Source of the DNA: Chitinophaga qingshengii
GTDB taxonomy: Bacteria > Bacteroidota > Bacteroidia > Chitinophagales > Chitinophagaceae
Assembly (NCBI RefSeq): GCF_014529935.1
Contig: NZ_JACVFC010000002.1
Span: 930,001 to 994,000, forward strand
DNA: 64,000 bases
Direction of reading: 5' to 3'
Part shown: piece by piece, positions 52,755 through 63,078 of the stretch
How the letters are laid out: the number at the start of each line of letters is the position of its first letter
Numbering within the stretch: the stretch's first letter is position 1
Made by a program: the position numbers and the translations under genes
The notes under the pieces: generated by a model
The model's input: the letters and a program-made list of their open reading frames with translations, nothing else
Told to the model about the DNA's origin: nothing
Database searches by the model: none

Positions 52755-53345
52755 ATGTTCAGCAGTTATTCAGATAACCAGTTAGTGTCGCTGCTCAAAA
52801 GCGATAACAGTGCCGCCTTCAATGCCATCTATGATCGCTACAGTAAAATGTTGTATCTCTTTATTTACAGCAAACTGGACGCGGGAGAGATCAGTAAAGA
52901 CGTACTGCAGGATCTCTTTATTTCCCTGTGGGAAAAACGTCATACCCTTGTATTGAAAGAATCGCTGAAATCGTACCTATACCAGGCGGCCCGGCATAAG
53001 ATCATCGATATTTACCGGAAAAACGCTACCTATCGCAAGTACCTGCAGCAGCTCATAGAACATTTTGATGCACAACCGCATTCCGTGGAAGATACGGTAG
53101 ATTACAAAGCCAGGTCACAGGAGCTGTTTGAAGCGATCAACCATTTGCCGGAGAAAATGAAGGAGATCTTTATGTTAAGCCGGTTTGAAAATCTTTCCAT
53201 CGAACAGATATCCACTCACCTGGGGCTTTCTCAGCAAACGGTGAAGAATCAGATCACCAAAGCCCTGAAGATATTACGAGCCAACTATGCCCAAACCGAC
53301 ATGATATTACTTGTTATATCATTGGTTTTCACGGCCAGCCGCTGA
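52755..53345 (+). CDS. FecI-type ECF sigma factor
   Basis: 196 residues. Region 2 (LVSLLKSDNSAAFNAIYDRYSKMLY, ISKDVLQDLFISLWEK) and region 4 (LPEKMKEIFMLSRFENLSIEQISTHLGLSQQTVKNQITKA). This is the Bacteroidota FecI-expansion type that is released by a FecR after a TonB receptor signals. It is followed by fecR and an STN-carrying SusC. Promoter not identified in the gap after the octad pair. Confidence 0.9.
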   Translation: MFSSYSDNQLVSLLKSDNSAAFNAIYDRYSKMLYLFIYSKLDAGEISKDVLQDLFISLWEKRHTLVLKESLKSYLYQAARHKIIDIYRKNATYRKYLQQLIEHFDAQPHSVEDTVDYKARSQELFEAINHLPEKMKEIFMLSRFENLSIEQISTHLGLSQQTVKNQITKALKILRANYAQTDMILLVISLVFTASR

Positions 53346-53425
53346 TTTTCAGAAAAATATTGTTGTATTGCCATGGTACTAATTCCACGTTACCACGACT
53401 TACTATCATCCAAAAACGCTATCAG

Positions 53426-54445
53426 GTGGACACAGAACAGATAAAAATACTGCTGGAGCGATATCAACAGGGGAGCTGCTCACCGGAGGAAGCGAAAATC
53501 ATAGAACAGTGGTTTGACCAGGTTAACAGCCACCAGTCTACTTTTGCCGACGAGCAGGTGCTCGAACGGGAGTTGGACGAGGTGAAAATGCGTATCCAGG
53601 GACAGCTGGCACCGGCGCCACCGGTGCGTCGCCTGCGGCCATGGCTTTTGTCATCCGCCGCTGCCGCCGCCGTTATTTTAACGGCAGGCCTGTTCTGGTT
53701 TAACAGCAACCGCCCTGCTACCGCACCCGCCGATACCCGGCTGGCCCATCATCCCGCCACCGGCAGCAGCCGCGTGGTGGCAGATGGTTTTGTAGAAATC
53801 ACTACCGCCAAAGGACACCAGGAAAATATCCGGCTGGAAGACGGCAGCACCGTGGCCCTCAATGCCGGCAGTAAACTGCGCTACCCCGAACACTTCAGCG
53901 CTACCGAAAGAAGTGTATACCTCGATGAAGGCGAAGCCTTCTTTAACGCCGCCCCCGATGCCGGCCGCCGTTTTGTGGTTCGTACCGCCGAACTGGCTAC
54001 TACCGTATTGGGTACCACCTTTAATATCCGCGCCTATAAGGCTGAAAATAAAGTGACTGTCGCCCTGCTCACCGGTAAAGTGAAAATAGACCCGTTACAA
54101 AACAATCACCCGGTCAGCTCCATCGTATTACTCCCGAGCGAACAAATCAGCTACGACCGGCAGCTGCTGAGCATGATCAAAACATCCTTTGCCAAACCGG
54201 AAGAAGTAACCGGATGGAAACAAGGTTATCTTGTGTTTAAAGACGCACCCTATAATGAACTGATGACCGGCATTGAAAACCGATATGGTGTCACCGTTAT
54301 CAACGAAAGCAATAAAACCGCGTGGAATTATACCGGCAATTTCAGAAATGAAAGCCTGTCCGAAGTAATGGACATTATTTGTATGGCGAAATCCTTATCA
54401 TATACCATTAAAAAAGACACCGTTTATCTTGTAAATAAAAATTAG
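53426..54445 (+). CDS. FecR-family anti-sigma factor
   Basis: Inner-membrane regulator that holds FecI and receives the signal from the periplasmic side. I start it at the GTG at 53426 (DTEQIKILLERYQQGSCSPEEAK), which gives the usual family start; an ATG at 53360 would add 22 unmatched residues. The transmembrane segment LLSSAAAAAVILTAGLFWF lies at about 75-93 (of 339), then the FecR domain (RLEDGSTVALNAGSKLRYPE, LGTTFNIRAY) and the C-terminal DUF4974-like domain (LMTGIENRYGVTVINES to TVYLV). Confidence 0.88.
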   Translation: MDTEQIKILLERYQQGSCSPEEAKIIEQWFDQVNSHQSTFADEQVLERELDEVKMRIQGQLAPAPPVRRLRPWLLSSAAAAAVILTAGLFWFNSNRPATAPADTRLAHHPATGSSRVVADGFVEITTAKGHQENIRLEDGSTVALNAGSKLRYPEHFSATERSVYLDEGEAFFNAAPDAGRRFVVRTAELATTVLGTTFNIRAYKAENKVTVALLTGKVKIDPLQNNHPVSSIVLLPSEQISYDRQLLSMIKTSFAKPEEVTGWKQGYLVFKDAPYNELMTGIENRYGVTVINESNKTAWNYTGNFRNESLSEVMDIICMAKSLSYTIKKDTVYLVNKN

Positions 54446-54450
54446 ACGCT

Positions 54451-57400
54451 ATGAGGGTAAAGCTTTACCCCATGACATGGTTCATCCACATGGGGCTAAT
54501 GCTGACATTGCTGCTGACCGGCAGCCTGAACACCCTGAGCAGTGCGTTTGCCCAAACACAGCAACCGCCATCCACAATAGTTGTCAGCATCCAGGCAAAA
54601 AATAAAAACCTGGAAGATGTGATGACCGAAATATCGGTCAAAACCGGGCTGAACTTCCACTACGACAAAACTGATCTTAACCTGAGAAAAAAGGTTACGC
54701 TCAACTGCACCAAAACACCCATAGAAGACGTTCTGGCGTTGTTATCAGCACAAACCGGATTGAAGTTTACCCGTATCAACAACAAAATTATTGTTGGAAG
54801 TGACACCGACACAGGAGGCACGCAAACAGTTGACTTGTTAAAGCACGTTTCACTGGAAAGAACAATTACCGGTACCGTACGCGATAATAAAGGCACGCCA
54901 CTCCAGGGAGTAACCGTTCAAATCAGGAACAGCAATAAAGGAACACAAACAGACGCCGACGCCGGGTATAGCATTGCCGCCAGCCCCGGCGATGTGCTGT
55001 TATTCAGTTACGTAGGTTATCTGACACGCGAAGTCACCGTCAGCTCCAACAGCCAGATTGATATCACCCTCCGCGAAAACATCAAAGCACTGGGCGAACT
55101 CGTTGTTACCGCCCTGGGCATCCAGAAAAAATCAAGGGAACTGCCCTACTCCACCCAGCAACTGGATGGAGACGACGCCTCGCTGGTAAAAGATGTCAAC
55201 TTCATGAACTGCATCTCCGGCAAAGCAGCCGGCGTTTCCATCACCCGCAACGCTTCCGGAATAGGCGGCACTGTCAGGGTCGTTTTACGCGGTAATAAAT
55301 CCACCCGGGAAAACCAACCCCTGTACATCGTCGACGGCGTACCCTACGCCAACTACACCCCTTCCCAGCCACAGGACGTATGGGGCCAGGCCAACAACAC
55401 CATCGGCGGCGGCGGCCGTGATGGCGGCGATGGTATCTCCAACATCAACCCCGACGATATTGAAAGCATCAGTATCCTGAAAGGCGCCTCCGCCGCTGCC
55501 CTGTACGGCAGCCAGGCGGCCAACGGCGTGATCCTCATCACCACCAAAAAAGGTAAACCCGGCAGAAGCCGCATCGATGTAGCCTCTGACTTCACCGTGG
55601 AAGCACCGTCGCTGTTACCGAAGCTGCAATACCGCTACGGACAAACAGAAGCCCCCGGCAGCGATTCGGTAGGCGCTCCCAAACCCGGTTCCCTCGGTAG
55701 CTGGGGCGCCGCTGTACAAGCGCCCGATCATGTCAAACATTTTTACAACACCGGCGCCACCTGGACCAACACCATCTCCTTCAGCGGCGGCACCGAAACG
55801 GCACAGACTTATTTCTCCTACTCCAATACCACCAACAAAGGCATTCTGCCGACGAATAAATTCAACCGGCATACCGTCAACTTCCGCGAAACCCTTAAAC
55901 TGCTCAATGATAAACTGGTGATGGATGCCAACGCCTCTTTCCTGGCACAGTCGTCCGTCAACCGCTTATCGTCCGGATTGTACTACAGCCCTATCTCCGG
56001 ACTGTACGTGTTCCCCCGCGGGCTGGATTTCTCCGGCTACAAAAATCAGTTTGAATATTACGATACCACCCGTAACCTGTATATGCAGGACTGGTGGAAT
56101 ATCCGCCATGATAAAAACTGGATAGGACAGGACGACCAGCAAAACCCCATGTGGGCGTTGCTCCGCAACCGCCGCCTGGATACCCGCTACCGGGGCATGG
56201 CATCGCTGGCGCTCAGTTATCAGTTCAACAGCTGGCTGTCCGTTAAAGGACGTACCAGCTTCGACAAATCGCTGGACCAGTACGAACTCCAGGCCTATGC
56301 CGGCACACAGCCCGTACTATCAGACTCCAACGGCCGTTATACCCTGGAAAAAGAATTTAATACCCAGCTATATGCCGACGTAATGGTGAACGCCAGCAGC
56401 AAAGTAAACCAGTGGCTGCACCTGGCCGGTAACGTAGGCGCCAGCATCACCGATATAAAGGCCCATGAAAGATCCTTTTATGGCGCTAACCCCAATGCCG
56501 ATCCCGGTCTTATTTATCCCAATAAATTCTCTGTTTCCAATATTCCGGATAAATCGCTCGACGCCCAGCATAGCGTGGAACAAAAACAACTACAGGCCCT
56601 CTTTGGCAATGCCCAGTTAGGCATCAGGAACTTCCTGTTCCTTGATTTAACAGGGCGCAACGACTGGTCCAGTACCTTCGCGTTTACACCTACGCTGAAC
56701 AAAGGATACTTCTATTATTCGGTGGGCCTGTCGGCCATATGGACCGACATGTTTAAACTACCCAAAGCCTTTAACCTGTTGCGAACGCGTATCTCCTACG
56801 CCAAAGTGGGGAACGACATTGCCAGCTATGCTTCCAATCCGGCGCCTTTTACTATGCGCACCATTGCCGGGGTGAGCCGGGTGGTGCTTAACCAGCGTAC
56901 CCCTTATCCGGGTGTATACCTGGAACCGGAAGACAACCGCTCCTTTGAGGCAGGCGTAGAAGTACATCTTTTCAACAACCGGCTTAACGCGGACATTACC
57001 ATCTACAAAAACAATAACTACAAACAATACATGGAAGTGCCCGCCCCTCCCGGTTCCGGCTTTATGACCTATTATCTCAATATGGGAAATATCCAGAACA
57101 AGGGGCTGGAAGCATCTATCACGGTAACGCCTGTACAAACGAAGGGTTTTAACTGGAATACCACCATCAACTTCTCCACCAATCGCAATAAGGTGTTGCA
57201 GTTGAGCAATAACAGTATTTCCGGGGCAGATACCAGTAATATGTTTACCCTCACCGATTTCGGCGTAAATATGTTCGGCTCCTTTATACAGGAAGGTGGT
57301 TCCTGGGGAGATATTTATTCCAACAAAGAGCTGAAGCGGAATGATAAAGGACAGGTTGTGGTAGATGAACACGGTAAACTGACCACCACCGGTATTTTCA

Positions 57401-57936
57401 AAAAAGTTGGTAATCCTAACCCTGATTTTATGTTGGGATGGAACAATAGTCTTTACTATCGTAACTTCACCGTCAACTTTTTAATAGACGGTCGTTTTGG
57501 AGGTAAGGTAATGAGTGTTACCCAGGCGGTGCTGGACTGGTATGGCGTGAGCGAGATAACCGCCAAAGCCCGCGACAACGGCGGCGTAGCCCTCAATGCC
57601 GCGTTGGCAGACGGCACTCCTTACACCGGTAAAATAGATGCCGCCAATTATTACACCACCATTGGTGGCCGTTCCGGCATTGGCGAGATGTATATGTATG
57701 ATGCCACCAATATCCGGTTACGCGAGCTGAGCGTTAGTTACCTGGTACCATTAAAGTGGAAATGGTTGCGTAGTTTACGGGTAGGTGTTATAGGCAGAAA
57801 TTTGTTTTTCTTTAAACTCAATGCGCCCTTTGACCCTGAAGTGTCTATGGGCTCCGGTAATGGGCTGCAGGGCGTGGATGTATTCGGATTACCGCCGCTG
57901 CGCAGTATGGGCCTGAACCTGAAACTAGGATTTTAA
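54451..57936 (+). CDS. SusC/RagA-type TonB transducer with STN domain (locus 3)
   Basis: 1161 residues. Signal peptide to about residue 35 (ending LSSAFAQ), then the secretin/TonB short N-terminal (STN) domain from TIVVSIQAKNKNLEDVMTEI to RINNKIIVG (about 42-118), which contacts FecR. Then the carboxypeptidase-like domain (TITGTVRDNKGTPLQGVTVQI), plug (AAGVSITRNASGIGGTVRVVLRGN, ILKGASAAALYGSQAANGVI), and a barrel ending SMGLNLKLGF. It is the last but one of fecI-fecR-susC-susD. The STN domain marks it as a signal-transducing receptor: substrate binding should release the FecI sigma factor. Confidence 0.95.
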   Translation: MRVKLYPMTWFIHMGLMLTLLLTGSLNTLSSAFAQTQQPPSTIVVSIQAKNKNLEDVMTEISVKTGLNFHYDKTDLNLRKKVTLNCTKTPIEDVLALLSAQTGLKFTRINNKIIVGSDTDTGGTQTVDLLKHVSLERTITGTVRDNKGTPLQGVTVQIRNSNKGTQTDADAGYSIAASPGDVLLFSYVGYLTREVTVSSNSQIDITLRENIKALGELVVTALGIQKKSRELPYSTQQLDGDDASLVKDVNFMNCISGKAAGVSITRNASGIGGTVRVVLRGNKSTRENQPLYIVDGVPYANYTPSQPQDVWGQANNTIGGGGRDGGDGISNINPDDIESISILKGASAAALYGSQAANGVILITTKKGKPGRSRIDVASDFTVEAPSLLPKLQYRYGQTEAPGSDSVGAPKPGSLGSWGAAVQAPDHVKHFYNTGATWTNTISFSGGTETAQTYFSYSNTTNKGILPTNKFNRHTVNFRETLKLLNDKLVMDANASFLAQSSVNRLSSGLYYSPISGLYVFPRGLDFSGYKNQFEYYDTTRNLYMQDWWNIRHDKNWIGQDDQQNPMWALLRNRRLDTRYRGMASLALSYQFNSWLSVKGRTSFDKSLDQYELQAYAGTQPVLSDSNGRYTLEKEFNTQLYADVMVNASSKVNQWLHLAGNVGASITDIKAHERSFYGANPNADPGLIYPNKFSVSNIPDKSLDAQHSVEQKQLQALFGNAQLGIRNFLFLDLTGRNDWSSTFAFTPTLNKGYFYYSVGLSAIWTDMFKLPKAFNLLRTRISYAKVGNDIASYASNPAPFTMRTIAGVSRVVLNQRTPYPGVYLEPEDNRSFEAGVEVHLFNNRLNADITIYKNNNYKQYMEVPAPPGSGFMTYYLNMGNIQNKGLEASITVTPVQTKGFNWNTTINFSTNRNKVLQLSNNSISGADTSNMFTLTDFGVNMFGSFIQEGGSWGDIYSNKELKRNDKGQVVVDEHGKLTTTGIFKKVGNPNPDFMLGWNNSLYYRNFTVNFLIDGRFGGKVMSVTQAVLDWYGVSEITAKARDNGGVALNAALADGTPYTGKIDAANYYTTIGGRSGIGEMYMYDATNIRLRELSVSYLVPLKWKWLRSLRVGVIGRNLFFFKLNAPFDPEVSMGSGNGLQGVDVFGLPPLRSMGLNLKLGF

Positions 57937-57947
57937 AATGAGACGTC

Positions 57948-59522
57948 ATGCGTAAAGGGATTCATCTCCAGTTGTTGCTTGTCACCGTCCTCATCCTGGG
58001 CGCGTGCACCGGAAAGTTCACCGACATCAACAAAAATCCGTTTGACTTTACGGAAAGTGATCTGAAAGGCGATTTCCAGCTGATGGGAGCTCCGCTCTCA
58101 CAGGCACAACTGTACCTGTTACGCTACAACGATCCGCCCACCGCGCAATTACAACAAAACCTCAATGCAGACATTTTCTCCGGATATATGATGTCGCCCA
58201 CGCCGTTTGAAGGCAATATCAACAATACCAATTACGGATTGCTGTATTACTGGAACAACCATCCCTGGAATGAAGCCTATCACTGGGTGATGAAAGCCTG
58301 TGTATTTGCCCAGGAGAAAGCCGGCGACAAATATCCTGATTTCTATGCCTGGGCGCTGATCATGAAAGTGGAGGCCATGCACCGGATCAGCGATATTTTT
58401 GGGCCCATTATTTACAACCGTTACGGGAAGATGAATCCTGACAATAGTTTTGATTATGATTCCCAGCGGGACGCCTATTATTCCTTCTTCCGGGATTTGG
58501 ACACCGCCATCAACCTGTTGACCGATTACGTAAACCGGGGTAACCCGCAACGTTTCCAGGCCTTCGACCTGGTATATAAAGGTGATTATGTCAAATGGAT
58601 AAAATTCGCCAATACCTTACGGTTGCGGTTAGCCATCCGGGTGAACGGCGTAGAGAAAGACAAGGCCAGGAAAGAAGGCGAAGCCGCGTTGAAACATCCG
58701 CTGGGGTTGCTACAGGAAGCCAGGGATAATTTTGCGGTAGACATCTCTCCCGTTACCCATCCGCTGAATATTATGTGTTATACCTGGGCGGATTTGCGAA
58801 TGAGCGCCCCGATGGAATCGATACTTTCCGGATATAAAGACCCGCGCCTGCCAAAGTATTTTGTGCATACCGATGAAGGGCCGGAGATATACCGGGGTAT
58901 CCGTAATGGTATCCCTATTTCCCTGAAAGAGCAATATTCCGGTTATTCCAAGCTGGTGAGACTGGAGAACAAGATCCAGTTTATGGCCGCGGCAGAAGCG
59001 TGGTTTCTCAAAGCAGAAGCCTCCCTGAATGGCTGGGATGGCGCCGGCAGCGCTGCCTACAATTACGAAAAAGGCATCAGCACTTCTTTTGACCAATACG
59101 GCGTTTCTAACGTTGCCGGCTATATGAAAGACGACACCAGTAAAGCCAGGCCCTATATTGATCCCAACAACCGCAGCAACAATGTAGAAGCCGGCAACCC
59201 ACATCTCAGCAAAATTACCATTCACTGGGAAGAGCAGGCAACGCCGGAAGAGAAGCTGGAACGTATTATTACACAGAAATGGATTGCCATGTTTCCCGAA
59301 GGGCAGGAAGCCTGGACAGAATTCCGGCGGACAGGTTATCCCAAACTTTTCCCCGTTGTGATCAACAACAGCTACAATACCATCAACACGGAAAAATTTA
59401 TCCGCCGCTTACCTATGCCACAGATAGAACAGGTCACCAATCCCAAAGCACTGGCCCGTGCTATCGCCACGCTGAAAGGAAAAGACAATGGCGGTACTCC
59501 GTTATGGTGGGATACCAAATAA
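57948..59522 (+). CDS. SusD/RagB-family lipoprotein (locus 3)
   Basis: 524 residues, lipobox LGAC (Cys 20), then TGKFTDINKNPFDFTESDLKGD. Starts 11 bp after SusC. SusD-like_2 type, close to the next SusD (64 kb end) in the AMHRISDIFGPIIYNRYG segment. Followed by an octad array and a 413-bp gap. Confidence 0.92.
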   Translation: MRKGIHLQLLLVTVLILGACTGKFTDINKNPFDFTESDLKGDFQLMGAPLSQAQLYLLRYNDPPTAQLQQNLNADIFSGYMMSPTPFEGNINNTNYGLLYYWNNHPWNEAYHWVMKACVFAQEKAGDKYPDFYAWALIMKVEAMHRISDIFGPIIYNRYGKMNPDNSFDYDSQRDAYYSFFRDLDTAINLLTDYVNRGNPQRFQAFDLVYKGDYVKWIKFANTLRLRLAIRVNGVEKDKARKEGEAALKHPLGLLQEARDNFAVDISPVTHPLNIMCYTWADLRMSAPMESILSGYKDPRLPKYFVHTDEGPEIYRGIRNGIPISLKEQYSGYSKLVRLENKIQFMAAAEAWFLKAEASLNGWDGAGSAAYNYEKGISTSFDQYGVSNVAGYMKDDTSKARPYIDPNNRSNNVEAGNPHLSKITIHWEEQATPEEKLERIITQKWIAMFPEGQEAWTEFRRTGYPKLFPVVINNSYNTINTEKFIRRLPMPQIEQVTNPKALARAIATLKGKDNGGTPLWWDTK

Positions 59523-59565
59523 TCGTTTTGTTATTTGGTTATTTTTTTATTTAGAATTTTTTTTT
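59523..59565. repeat. 8-nt periodic array after SusD locus 3
   Basis: GTTTTGTT, ATTTGGTT, ATTTTTTT, ATTTAGAA, TTTTTTTT directly after the stop codon at 59522. Confidence 0.8.
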
Positions 59566-59935
59566 AGCCTGCCGTAGTACCATTTACGTCAACACACGAC
59601 TTCCTTCCTGTAGCGCGTAGATAGCGCTCATCCAAATGAAAACAAGAGCGAGTTAACATCATTCAAATTAAAAATTTCATGTAAGAAAAACAGGCACAAC
59701 AAACGATGACGGAATCGGCGCGGTAATACCGTGTTGTTTTTCCGCAGGGGATTCCTGTGCTAACAAAACCACGTAATTCAATCAAAACAAGGTGGTAAAG
59801 GATGGCTAACGCCATGCTAATGGGGTATTTATTTCCAGTCAGCACGTGACGTATTGTATCAGCCAGGCACGCGATACATGTCAGATCTTATCCACATCAT
59901 TTTAATACCAATTATTAACCAAAAAAAAGGCAAGT
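59523..59935. other. gap between SusCD loci 3 and 4
   Basis: 413 bp. It opens with a single-sided octad array (59523-59565). I see no gene of credible length and no consensus promoter. A wobble-containing hairpin GCGCGGT/ACCGTGT followed by TGTTTTT (59718-59742) is the only terminator-like element and could end a short transcript upstream of SusC locus 4. Confidence 0.5.
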
Positions 59936-62900
59936 ATGAAAAAAAACCTACGCCTTATGAAAGTGTGTGCTGTAACGGGAATAGCGCTCACTTCCATATT
60001 AGCAGACAATGCATATGCGAAGGCTGCCGGCTATACTTATGCGCCCACAGCTTCATTCCGTAGCATTTTACAGGAAAAGGAAATCAGCGGTACCGTGCGT
60101 GATAGCAAAGGCGCACCATTACCGGGTGTTTCCGTTCAGGTAAAAGGTACTACCAAAGGCGCACAAACCAATGCCAACGGCCAATACCACCTTAGTGCCA
60201 AGGCCGGCGATGTATTGGTATTTTCCTCCATCGGCTTCGGTTCACATGAAGCAGTAGTAGGCAACAGCGCTACGCTGGATGTAAAACTGGATGACAACGT
60301 AAAAGGATTGAATGAACTGGTAGTAACCGCACTCGGTGTAAAAAAAGCTGCCAAGTCGCTCACCTATTCTACACAGCGCCTGGGCAATGAAGAACTGACT
60401 ACCGCCAAAGACGCGAACGTGATGAATTCCATCTCCGGTAAAGCTGCTGGTATCACTATAAGCAAAAGCGGTTCCGGTGTAGGTGGTTCCGTTAAAGTAA
60501 CTCTCCGCGGTAATAAATCCGCCCAGGGTACCAACCAGCCGTTGTATGTAATAGATGGTATCCCCATGACCAACTACAGTACCCAACAGCCTAACAGCAC
60601 CTGGGGTGGCGATGGTACTTCTACCTTTACCCCTGGTCGTGACGGTGGTGACGGTATCTCCAACCTCAACCCTGATGATATCGAAAGCGTATCCGTACTG
60701 AAAGGTGCTTCTGCATCTGCCCTGTATGGCAGCCAGGCGGCCAATGGTGTTATCCTCATCACCACTAAAAAAGGTAAAGCAGGTAACGCTAAAGTTGAAT
60801 TCTCCAGTGGTTTCACGTTAGATAAAGTAGCTTACAAACCTGAACTGCAGAACTCCTATGGTGCTACCAAAGATGGTTCCACCCAAAGCTGGGGCCCTGC
60901 CATCACCAATGCGCAGGATAACGTATCTGATTTCTTCCGTAATGGCAACACCTGGATCAACTCCATCAACTTCACTGCCGGCACTGAAAAAGCTCAGTCC
61001 TATTTCTCCTATGCCAATACCAATGCAAAAGCGGTAATGCCGGGCAATGATCTCAATCGTCATAACTTCTCCTTCCGGGAAACAGCCAAGTTCCTCAACG
61101 ATAAACTGACCCTGGATGGTAACGTGAATATCATCAGCCAAAAAACAGATAACGGTCCTGTAACCGGTTTGTACTTCAACCCGCTGACCGGTCTTTACCT
61201 GTTTCCAAGAGGCCGTGATCTGTCACCTTATAAAACCTATACCAAGTTTGACCCCATCCGTCAGATCGATCTCCAGAACTGGCCTTTCAACGAAGACGTA
61301 CAACAGAATCCTTACTGGATCATTAACAAGAACAACAGTCAGGCAGTACGTAACAGAACGCTCTTCAATGCCAGCGCCAAATATGATTTCAATGACTGGT
61401 TATATCTGCAGGCCCGCGGTAACATGGACCGTACCAACGATACTTACGATGGTCAGTTTTACGCAGGTACTAACCCGGTACTGTCCGGCGCCAACGGTCG
61501 TTATATCATGAGCGATCTGACCACCACTCAGTTCTATGGTGATTTGATCCTGAACCTGAACCGTAATCTTGGCACCAATTTCAAACTGAATGCCCTGGTA
61601 GGTACCAGCATCAATGATACCCGTACCAAAGGCATGAGCGGAGACAGCTACCTGGGCGACCTCTATGTAGCCAACAAATTCATCCTGCAGAATATGACTG
61701 CCGGCAGCCTGATTCAGACCGTTCCGGAGAACCACACACAGTTGCAGGCTGTATTCGGGAACGTGAACCTGTCTTACAAAGACCTGGTATTCCTGGACCT
61801 CAGCGGACGTAATGACTGGTCATCCAATCTGTCATTTACCCCCAATGGCTCCTACTTTTATCCCTCTGCCGGCCTTTCCTTCATGCTCCATCAACTCTTC
61901 AACCTGCCGGAACCGGTTAGTTACGCCAAACTCCGTGGCTCTTATGCCGTGGTAGGTAACACCGTTCCTTTGTATGTAACGAACCCGCTGAGCAGGCTGG
62001 GACAGGTAGGTGGAACCTTCCAGTTCAACAACCAGGCGCCTTTCACCGATCTGAAACCAGAAAGGACCAAATCACTGGAAATCGGTACAGAATGGCGTTT
62101 CCTGCAGAGCAGACTGAACTTCGACTTCACCTATTATAAAACCAATACCACTAACCAGTACTTCCAGATTGCCGTACCGCCGGGAACAGGTTACAGCTTC
62201 CGTTTCATCAATGCGGGTAACATCCAGAACAGTGGTTTCGAAGTAGTGTTGGGTTATAATGTGATCCAGTCCAGCAGATTTACCTGGAACACCAGCGTGA
62301 ACTATTCTCAGAATAAGAACAAGGTTATTGAGCTTGCAGACAACATCGACCAGTTTATCCTGACACCTGCCGGTTCCAATACCTTTGGTTCTATCATTGA
62401 AAAAGGCGGTTCCTATGGCGATATCTTCGGTAAAGCGCTGAAAAGAGATGAAAGCGGCCGTATTATCATCGGTTCCGATGGTACGCCGCTGGTAACTTCC
62501 GACCTGGTATATGTTGGCAATGCTAATCCTAAATGGCAGGCCGGCTGGAGCAACCGTTTCACTTACGGCAACTTCAACCTGAGCTTCCTGGTTGACGGCA
62601 AATTTGGCGGTAAAGTAATGTCCCAGACCGAAGCCGTAATGGATAAATATGGCGTATCTGCCCGCACCGGCGAAGCCCGCAAAGCAGGTGGCGTATTTAT
62701 AAACGGTGTGTCTGAAGCGACCAAAGAGCCTGTTACCAAAGTAGATGCCGACAAATGGTATGGTACCGTTGGTGGCCGTGATGGAGTGAGTGGTGAATAC
62801 ATGTATGATGCCACTGTAGTAAGATTAAGAGAACTGTCTTTAGGTTATGCGATTCCTTCCAAAGCGCTGGGCCATGGTTTTGTAAAGAACATCCGTTTCT

Positions 62901-63052
62901 CTCTCGTAGGCAGAAACCTGTGGTATATTTCTAAAAAGGCACCGTTTGATCCGGAAATCGCTATGTCTACCGGTAACGGTCTTTCCGGTGTGGATATGTT
63001 CGGTTTACCCGCTACCCGCAGCTTCGGCTTTAACCTGAATGTTGGTTTCTAA
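59936..63052 (+). CDS. SusC/RagA-family TonB-dependent outer-membrane protein (locus 4)
   Basis: 1038 residues, a close paralogue of the locus 3 SusC without the STN domain. After a signal peptide (MKKNLRLMKVCAVTGIALTS..., to about residue 28) and a short linker YTYAPTASFRSILQEKE comes the carboxypeptidase-like domain (ISGTVRDSKGAPLPGVSVQV), then plug (AAGITISKSGSGVGGSVKVTLRGN, VLKGASASALYGSQAANGVI) and barrel ending SFGFNLNVGF. The gene starts 413 bp after the locus 3 SusD. Since there is no STN domain, it would be controlled by, not signal through, the FecI/FecR system. Confidence 0.94.
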   Translation: MKKNLRLMKVCAVTGIALTSILADNAYAKAAGYTYAPTASFRSILQEKEISGTVRDSKGAPLPGVSVQVKGTTKGAQTNANGQYHLSAKAGDVLVFSSIGFGSHEAVVGNSATLDVKLDDNVKGLNELVVTALGVKKAAKSLTYSTQRLGNEELTTAKDANVMNSISGKAAGITISKSGSGVGGSVKVTLRGNKSAQGTNQPLYVIDGIPMTNYSTQQPNSTWGGDGTSTFTPGRDGGDGISNLNPDDIESVSVLKGASASALYGSQAANGVILITTKKGKAGNAKVEFSSGFTLDKVAYKPELQNSYGATKDGSTQSWGPAITNAQDNVSDFFRNGNTWINSINFTAGTEKAQSYFSYANTNAKAVMPGNDLNRHNFSFRETAKFLNDKLTLDGNVNIISQKTDNGPVTGLYFNPLTGLYLFPRGRDLSPYKTYTKFDPIRQIDLQNWPFNEDVQQNPYWIINKNNSQAVRNRTLFNASAKYDFNDWLYLQARGNMDRTNDTYDGQFYAGTNPVLSGANGRYIMSDLTTTQFYGDLILNLNRNLGTNFKLNALVGTSINDTRTKGMSGDSYLGDLYVANKFILQNMTAGSLIQTVPENHTQLQAVFGNVNLSYKDLVFLDLSGRNDWSSNLSFTPNGSYFYPSAGLSFMLHQLFNLPEPVSYAKLRGSYAVVGNTVPLYVTNPLSRLGQVGGTFQFNNQAPFTDLKPERTKSLEIGTEWRFLQSRLNFDFTYYKTNTTNQYFQIAVPPGTGYSFRFINAGNIQNSGFEVVLGYNVIQSSRFTWNTSVNYSQNKNKVIELADNIDQFILTPAGSNTFGSIIEKGGSYGDIFGKALKRDESGRIIIGSDGTPLVTSDLVYVGNANPKWQAGWSNRFTYGNFNLSFLVDGKFGGKVMSQTEAVMDKYGVSARTGEARKAGGVFINGVSEATKEPVTKVDADKWYGTVGGRDGVSGEYMYDATVVRLRELSLGYAIPSKALGHGFVKNIRFSLVGRNLWYISKKAPFDPEIAMSTGNGLSGVDMFGLPATRSFGFNLNVGF

Positions 63053-63078
63053 TCATGTTCACCTTTAATTCAACACAG

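Noticed and set aside
59854..60063. Small plus-strand frame upstream of and overlapping SusC locus 4
   Set aside because: It runs out of phase through the SusC start and has no independent support.
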